A DNA stretch of 64,000 nt from Shewanella indica (GTDB lineage Bacteria; Pseudomonadota; Gammaproteobacteria; Enterobacterales; Shewanellaceae), in assembly GCF_002836975.1 (NCBI RefSeq), contig NZ_NIJK01000036.1, positions 1-64,000 of the forward strand, in the 5' to 3' direction. Shown here piece by piece: positions 56,646 to 64,000 of the stretch. Position 1 is the stretch's first letter; each line of letters opens with the position of its first letter. The notes under the pieces are model-generated. The model was not told the origin of the DNA. It searched no databases and saw nothing but the letters and a program-made list of their open reading frames with translations. Position numbers and translations under genes: made by a program.

Positions 56646-57778
56646 GATCTTAACACCACGCCACTGGTGTCCTCCCAGCTGATATAGACTTCATCATCCC
56701 AGGTGGGGTGATCGGCGCGGCGTTCACGGTTGGTCATGCTGCACTGGACTATCTGACCATTGCCAAGGCGAATGTAATACACGGAGAAACCACCGAGATA
56801 GGCGATATCGTGAACTATGCCCTTGGCCCAGTTATATTGCTCTTCGGGCTGCTCGCGGCTTATCAGGGTTTTTTCCGGCCTGACCGCCAACCAGACATGC
56901 TTATCCTCGACACTGGTAGACACCCCATAACCCACGTAAAACGCCTGGTTCAGGCTCTCTGATTGAATGATCACATGGTCCACCTCATCGGCGGTGATCT
57001 CCCCCTCAAACAGATTCACTGTGCCGATAAACTCGGCAATCATCCGGCTGTTGGGGCTTTCATAGATATCCATAGGCGAGCCGGTCTGGGCTATCCAGCC
57101 ATCGCTCATGATGGCAATCCGCTCGGCCATGGTCATGGCTTCTTCCTGATCATGGGTAACCATGACGCAGGTCACCCCTACCCGCTCGAGAATTTCCACC
57201 ACCTCCAGCTGCATCTGGGTCCGCAGTTTTTTATCCAGCGCTCCCATGGGCTCGTCAAGCAACAGGAGTTTCGGCCGCTTGGCCAAAGAACGGGCCAACG
57301 CCACCCGCTGGCGCTGACCGCCGGAGAGTTGATGCGGCTTGCGGCGGGCATATTTTTCCATATGCACCAGCTTGAGCATCTCCTGCACCCGCTGCTCGAT
57401 TTCAGCCTTGGGTAACTTGTCCTGCTTGAGACCGAAGGCGATATTCTGCGCCACCGTCATATGGGGAAACAGGGCGTAGGATTGGAACATCATATTGATG
57501 GGGCGTTCATAGGGCGGCAGGTGGGTAATGTCCTGACCATCGAGAAAAATGCGTCCTTCGGTAGGCTTTTCAAAACCGGCCAACATTCTCAAAAGAGTCG
57601 ACTTGCCTGAGCCTGAGCCGCCGAGCAAGGCAAAGATCTCGCCCTTATTGATGGTCAGCGACACATCATCCACGGCGCGAACATCGTCAAAGAGCTTGCT
57701 GACCCGCTCGATTTTGAGCAGCACTTCATCCTGGGGTTTATTATTGGGTTTGACAGGAATGCCCGAGGTGATTGCCAT
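56642..57778 (-). CDS. potG: Putrescine ABC transporter ATPase PotG
   Basis: 378 residues from the ATG at 57776-57778, which follows GGAG; the longer frame to 57859 runs through low-quality sequence. Walker A LLGGSGSGKSTLLRM, signature QLSGGQRQRVALARSLA, Walker B LLLLDEPMGAL and H-loop MVTHDQEEAM are all present, and a TOBE domain follows (about residues 280-375). It powers import of putrescine. Confidence 0.95.
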   Translation of the reverse strand: MAITSGIPVKPNNKPQDEVLLKIERVSKLFDDVRAVDDVSLTINKGEIFALLGGSGSGKSTLLRMLAGFEKPTEGRIFLDGQDITHLPPYERPINMMFQSYALFPHMTVAQNIAFGLKQDKLPKAEIEQRVQEMLKLVHMEKYARRKPHQLSGGQRQRVALARSLAKRPKLLLLDEPMGALDKKLRTQMQLEVVEILERVGVTCVMVTHDQEEAMTMAERIAIMSDGWIAQTGSPMDIYESPNSRMIAEFIGTVNLFEGEITADEVDHVIIQSESLNQAFYVGYGVSTSVEDKHVWLAVRPEKTLISREQPEEQYNWAKGIVHDIAYLGGFSVYYIRLGNGQIVQCSMTNRERRADHPTWDDEVYISWEDTSGVVLRS

Positions 57779-57896
57779 AATACTTCTCCGCAAAATACCA
57801 AATGGGCGGCTCAGCGGCCGCCGCTGGTGGAACGAGTAAAGTTTGCCTGTACTACGCAATCAGGCAATGAAGGGGCAGCTGGCCCCTGAGTTATTG

Positions 57897-60523
<2,627 letters not shown>

Positions 60524-60533
60524 CTCTCCCTCC

Positions 60534-61883
60534 TTAGACAGTCAGCAGCAGGAATTCCCGCTCCCAGGAACTCACCACCCGGCGAAAATTCTCAAGCTCG
60601 GCGCGCTTGACCGCAACAAAACCTGTGGTGAAGTCTTCCCCCAGATATTTACGGCAATATTGGCTCTCTTCCATCATGGCCATCGCCTCTTCCAGCGTCT
60701 GCGGCAAAGAGATCCCCGAGCGGTCTTCATTGGCCCGGCCCTGCACCGGCGTCGAAGGTTTCACATCTTCAACGATTCCCAAATAGCCGCACAACAAGCT
60801 GGCGGCAATGGCCAGATAGGCGTTGGCATCGGCCCCCGGGATACGGTTTTCAATGCGGCGATTTTGCGGTGAAGACTCGGGGATCCTCAGGCCACAGGTG
60901 CGATTCTCCTCGCCCCACTCCAGATTGACCGGCGCCGAGGTGCCCGGCAGGAAGCGGCGGAATGAATTGACGTTGGGCGCCATCAACGGCAGAAATTCCG
61001 GCATAAAGCGCTGCAGCCCGCCGATATAACTGAGGAAGTTCTGGCTCATGGTGCCATCTTCGCGGGTGAAGATATTCTTGCCGGTTTCCTTGTCGATAAC
61101 GCTCTGATGCAGGTGCATGGCGCTGCCTGGCTCATTGGTCACAGGCTTGGCCATAAAGGTGGCGCAGACGCCGTGCTTGAGGGCGGCCTCTCTCAGGGTG
61201 CGTTTGAACACAAACACCTGATCCGCCAGCGCCAGTGGATTACCGTGGCTGAAGTTGATCTCCATCTGCGCCGTGCCTTCCTCGTGGATCAGGGTATCGA
61301 TATCCAGCTCCTGCGCCTCACACCAGTCGTACATATCCTCAAACAGGGGGTCATACTCATTGGCGGCATCGATGGAGAAGGACTGACGTCCGGATTCGGC
61401 GCGGCCGGAACGACCAACCGGGGGCTTGAGTGGCAGATCAGGATCGTCACTGCGACTGGTGAGATAAAACTCCATCTCAGGGGCAATCACCGGCTCCCAG
61501 CCCTTATCTTCATAGAGCTTGAGCACTTTTTTCAATACGTTGCGCGGCGACAGCTCCAGCGGATTGCCCATCTTGTCATAGGTATCGTGGATCACCTGAG
61601 CCGTGGCTTCCAGGGTCCAGGGCAACATAAAGACCGCGTTTTCATCTGGCACGCAGACAAAGTCGATATCGGCGCTGTTGAGCAGACCATAGTAGGCCTC
61701 ATCATCGACATAATCGCCGGTTACGGTTTGCAGCAGCACACTCTCGGGCAGCCGCATGCCCTTTTCATCGATAAACTTGTCTACCGGGGCAATTTTGCCG
61801 CGGGCGATACCTGTCATATCGCAGATAACACATTCAACTTCAGTTATTTTTTGTTCTTTTAAGAAGGCTTCAAGCTTATTCAT
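60534..61883 (-). CDS. puuA: Gamma-glutamylputrescine synthetase
   Basis: 449 residues from the ATG at 61881-61883, which follows the puuD stop by one base (TAA T ATG); the longer frame overlaps puuD. It is a glutamine-synthetase homologue ligating glutamate to putrescine with ATP. Motifs: [41 protein letters not shown], and the ATP/Glu region [17 protein letters not shown]. The adenylylation motif of true GS is missing, as usual for PuuA. Confidence 0.95.
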   Translation of the reverse strand: MNKLEAFLKEQKITEVECVICDMTGIARGKIAPVDKFIDEKGMRLPESVLLQTVTGDYVDDEAYYGLLNSADIDFVCVPDENAVFMLPWTLEATAQVIHDTYDKMGNPLELSPRNVLKKVLKLYEDKGWEPVIAPEMEFYLTSRSDDPDLPLKPPVGRSGRAESGRQSFSIDAANEYDPLFEDMYDWCEAQELDIDTLIHEEGTAQMEINFSHGNPLALADQVFVFKRTLREAALKHGVCATFMAKPVTNEPGSAMHLHQSVIDKETGKNIFTREDGTMSQNFLSYIGGLQRFMPEFLPLMAPNVNSFRRFLPGTSAPVNLEWGEENRTCGLRIPESSPQNRRIENRIPGADANAYLAIAASLLCGYLGIVEDVKPSTPVQGRANEDRSGISLPQTLEEAMAMMEESQYCRKYLGEDFTTGFVAVKRAELENFRRVVSSWEREFLLLTV

Positions 61884-61884
61884 A

Positions 61885-62649
61885 TTATTTATTCCGCTGT
61901 TGCGCCCTAAGACTGCAAGCCTCCCCAAAGGCCTTAAAAATTGCGCTGTAGAAGGGGTTATTTCTGACCTGCCATTCCGGATGCCACTGCACTCCCAAGG
62001 CGAATGCCTTGGCGTCGGTGACAGAGAAGGCTTCAATCAGACCATCTGGAGCATGCGCTTCAGGCCGCAACCCCTGACCCAGGCGCTCCACGCCCTGAGT
62101 ATGGACGGAATTAACCATCGCATGGCTACGGCCCCAGGCGTCGAAAAGCATCCCTCCAGGTTCTATGCTGACCTCGTGGGACAAGCCATACTGCACTTCC
62201 AGTGGCGCGCTCTTGTCTTCTCTGTGTTCAATAAAACCACCCACTTCATAGAGCTTCTGGTGCAAACTGCCGCCGTAAACCACATTCATTTCCTGAAAGC
62301 CACGGCAGATCCCGAGCACCGGCACTCCGGCCTCTATGGCGGCGCGAATTAAAGGCAAGGTAGTGTCATCCCGCTTGGGATCATGGTGGGTGCCCGGCTC
62401 GCTGGCCGGGCCTTGGTAATGATGAGGTTCAACATTGGAGGGGGAGCCGGTAAACAATATGCCGTCCAGGCGTTCGAGCAGTTGTGCTATCGGGGTATCG
62501 GCCCCCAATGCCGGGATCACCAGGGGCCAGGCTCCGGCACCTTCGACCACGCCCAGGAGGTATTTCTCGCCAACAATATTGAAAGGATGCAGCCCCAACT
62601 GCTCATTGCATGCGGTTACACCCACCAACGCCATTGCTGCCTGTGCCAT
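61885..62649 (-). CDS. puuD: Gamma-glutamyl-gamma-aminobutyrate hydrolase
   Basis: 254 residues, class I glutamine-amidotransferase fold. It releases GABA from gamma-glutamyl-GABA. The nucleophilic cysteine is in LGICRGFQEMNV, and the catalytic His/Glu pair is in GVQWHPEWQ. First gene of the operon, 38 bases from the PuuR-type operator. Confidence 0.95.
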   Translation of the reverse strand: MAQAAMALVGVTACNEQLGLHPFNIVGEKYLLGVVEGAGAWPLVIPALGADTPIAQLLERLDGILFTGSPSNVEPHHYQGPASEPGTHHDPKRDDTTLPLIRAAIEAGVPVLGICRGFQEMNVVYGGSLHQKLYEVGGFIEHREDKSAPLEVQYGLSHEVSIEPGGMLFDAWGRSHAMVNSVHTQGVERLGQGLRPEAHAPDGLIEAFSVTDAKAFALGVQWHPEWQVRNNPFYSAIFKAFGEACSLRAQQRNK

Positions 62650-63018
62650 ATCTCACCCCAAAACACTCAAATCCAGGTCTCAGTTTTGAACATTCACTAA
62701 AGCAAATGTTCATTTTTTCACACACTACACGGATTTTTTCGCACAGGCAAGAGGTTAATATCCTGTTAAACGCAGCGCCAAGCTGAAATCATTTAAGCCT
62801 CTATTTTTAAATGAATATTTAAAAACACCTTGTGTTTGAGATAGGTGTAAATAAGCTTGAACAAAGCAAAAAGTTGGCTTTGCATCACACTGGTTCAGCG
62901 GGCACCAATTCGGTGCACACGGGGTTATACGGTCGATATTATTTACACTTTCAGGCAAATATGCTGCCCGAAGTGAATTTACGGGCAGCAAATCGCAATC
63001 AGCTGAGGAAATGGAAGA
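62650..63018. promoter_or_regulatory. Promoter region of the putrescine operon
   Basis: 369 bases between puuD and puuR. It contains the operator described separately. No gene is supported in it. Confidence 0.6.
62687..62712. promoter_or_regulatory. Probable PuuR operator
   Basis: TGAACATT (62687-62694) and AATGTTCA (62705-62712), a perfect eight-base inverted repeat with ten bases between. On the minus strand each arm agrees with the ATGAACA core of the E. coli PuuR site (consensus recalled: AAAATATAATGAACA), and one arm is preceded by AAAAA. Confidence 0.7.
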
Positions 63019-63567
63019 TCAAAAGTTGGCAGGAGTGGTGGCACTGACCAGATGACAGGGTTCATCAAAAGGGTTGCGAAACCTGTGTGGTTGTTCGCTA
63101 TTGAAATAGTAACTGTCACCGGCCTCCAGAATAAACACCTCTTCACCGACCGTCAGTTCAAAGCGACCGGTGATCACCAGCGCCGCTTCTTCCCCTTCGT
63201 GGCGCAGCATCTCTTCACCCGTATCGGCGCCCGGGGGATAAGTCTCTGACATCACAGACATGGCACGGTTGGGGTAATCCCGACCAATAAGCTTGAACTC
63301 CAGCGGCCCAGTGCCTATATCCAAAAGCTCATTGGAGCGATACACCACTTTTTGCTCGGTAGAGCCGTTTTCACCTATGGAGAAAAACTCCACCAGCGAC
63401 ATGGGGATCCCCGAAAGCACTTTCTTGAGTGAACTGACTGAAGGGCTGACACTGTTTTTCTCTATCATAGAGATGGTGCTGTTGGTCACCCCGGCGCGTT
63501 TAGCCAGCTCACGCTGGGACAGGCCTTTCATCTTTCTAACAGCCTTGAGGCTGGCACCTATATCCAA
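63019..63567 (-). CDS. puuR: PuuR-type XRE/cupin repressor of putrescine genes
   Basis: 182 residues from a TTG at 63565-63567, chosen because GGGGGA lies seven bases upstream and because E. coli PuuR has nearly the same length; no ATG exists near the domain start. A helix-turn-helix fills residues 5-60 (LKAVRKMKGLSQRELAKRAG, then STISMIEKNSVSPSVSSLKK). A cupin sensor domain fills about 105-180 (GEEMLRHEGEEAALVITG, VFILEAGDSYYFNSEQPHRF). It is likely released from DNA by putrescine. It precedes puuD in the same direction. Confidence 0.92.
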   Translation of the reverse strand: MDIGASLKAVRKMKGLSQRELAKRAGVTNSTISMIEKNSVSPSVSSLKKVLSGIPMSLVEFFSIGENGSTEQKVVYRSNELLDIGTGPLEFKLIGRDYPNRAMSVMSETYPPGADTGEEMLRHEGEEAALVITGRFELTVGEEVFILEAGDSYYFNSEQPHRFRNPFDEPCHLVSATTPANF

Positions 63568-63773
63568 ATCGCAAATCCCCCAAAAATCTCTTATCAGGCG
63601 GTTACAGGACACGGTCGGCAGCGGCTTCTGCACAAGGGCAACCAGGGTCCCGGTGAAATTGTTTTGTATTATATGACAAAAGCATGTTAAATAAAACGAA
63701 CACTTTGAAGGCAAGAGTGCGACGACCGTCAGGTGTAACCAGCCGAGTCCAAACTTATAACAAGAACGGAGCC

Positions 63774-64000
63774 ATGATGCCAATCCAGTCCCCCATTCAC
63801 AGTGACAACTATCCCGCCTCTTTTTACCATGCGACCGCCAAAGAATTGTTTCAGCATCCCAGGCTGGAAGAGTCCTTGGAGACAGATGTCTGCGTAATAG
63901 GCGCCGGTTTCAGCGGCCTCAACAGTGCCATCGAACTGGCTGAACGAGGCTTTGGGGTCACCATACTGGAAGCCAAAAAAGTGGGCTGGGGCGCCTCAGG
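63774..64000 (+). CDS. Second PuuB-like FAD oxidoreductase (partial)
   Basis: Open frame from ATG ATG at 63774 to the right edge (75 residues visible). It contains DVCVIGAGFSGLNSAIELAE and KKVGWGASG, the FAD-binding start of gamma-glutamylputrescine oxidases, closely similar to puuB at 53482-54768. It is divergent from puuR with a 206-base promoter region. The rest, and any genes cotranscribed with it such as a puuC, lie outside the window. Confidence 0.88.
   Translation, partial: MMPIQSPIHSDNYPASFYHATAKELFQHPRLEESLETDVCVIGAGFSGLNSAIELAERGFGVTILEAKKVGWGAS

Overview
The window reads as a chromosomal segment of a Shewanella-type marine gammaproteobacterium. The core gene orders are those of Shewanella and relatives: hemA-prfA-prmC-sirB2-sirB1-kdsA divergent from lolB-ispE-prs, a proB-proA pair, and a large putrescine catabolism and transport cluster. 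Core DNA is moderately GC-rich. Three stretches (1-3500, 42600-44800, 45850-46680) are visibly AT-rich and carry accessory genes. No rRNA, tRNA or CRISPR array was recognised.

Region 1 (1-10940, minus strand) is a mobile island. Two tyrosine-recombinase-type proteins, a third small protein, a 145-residue coiled-coil protein and a RecD-like helicase form one tightly coupled operon. It matches, from memory, the Gamma-Mobile-Trio (GMT) element (gmtY-gmtZ-gmtX plus VPA1267-like and helicase genes). Downstream sits a two-gene cargo: a 110-residue protein and a very large TPR protein cut by the left window edge. They share an HSGxGDNVxGNK motif and resemble the GAPS6 anti-phage pair. The island abuts the 3' end of proA.

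Region 2 (11000-40440) is core genome: proline synthesis (proBA), a guanine/hypoxanthine-type permease, an M17 aminopeptidase, pepD, dps, a DUF3300 protein, grxB, a sterol-desaturase-like hydroxylase, a DUF2804 protein, a YajG lipoprotein, a secreted cyclophilin, ampG, yajQ, a VanZ-like protein, panE, a half-size DMT transporter remnant, kdsA, a DUF819 protein, sirB1/sirB2, prmC, prfA, hemA, lolB, ispE and prs. A probable 33-codon gene with its own promoter, palindromic operator, long leader and terminator lies at 15335-15640.

Region 3 (40460-46680) is accessory. Five repeat units, each with a conserved left end (A) and right end (B), surround a REP-associated transposase (RAYT), a two-gene module (nucleotidyltransferase-fold protein plus DUF262 protein) and an orphan NADAR protein. 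The unit interiors carry hairpins whose stems differ between copies but keep pairing.

Region 4 (46690-50470) holds a Tat/lipoprotein-signal PLP aminotransferase, two small secreted proteins of unknown function and a soluble double-PAS chemotaxis receptor.

Region 5 (50640-64000) is a ten-gene putrescine operon on the minus strand: puuD, puuA, spuC-like, potF, potG, potH, potI, puuB, gabD, gabT. The PuuR-type repressor lies just upstream in the same orientation, and a second puuB-like gene diverges from it at the right edge. Putrescine enters through PotFGHI and can be degraded by gamma-glutamylation (PuuA, PuuB, PuuD) or direct transamination (SpuC), both ending in GABA and then succinate through GabT and GabD. 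No dedicated PuuC is visible.
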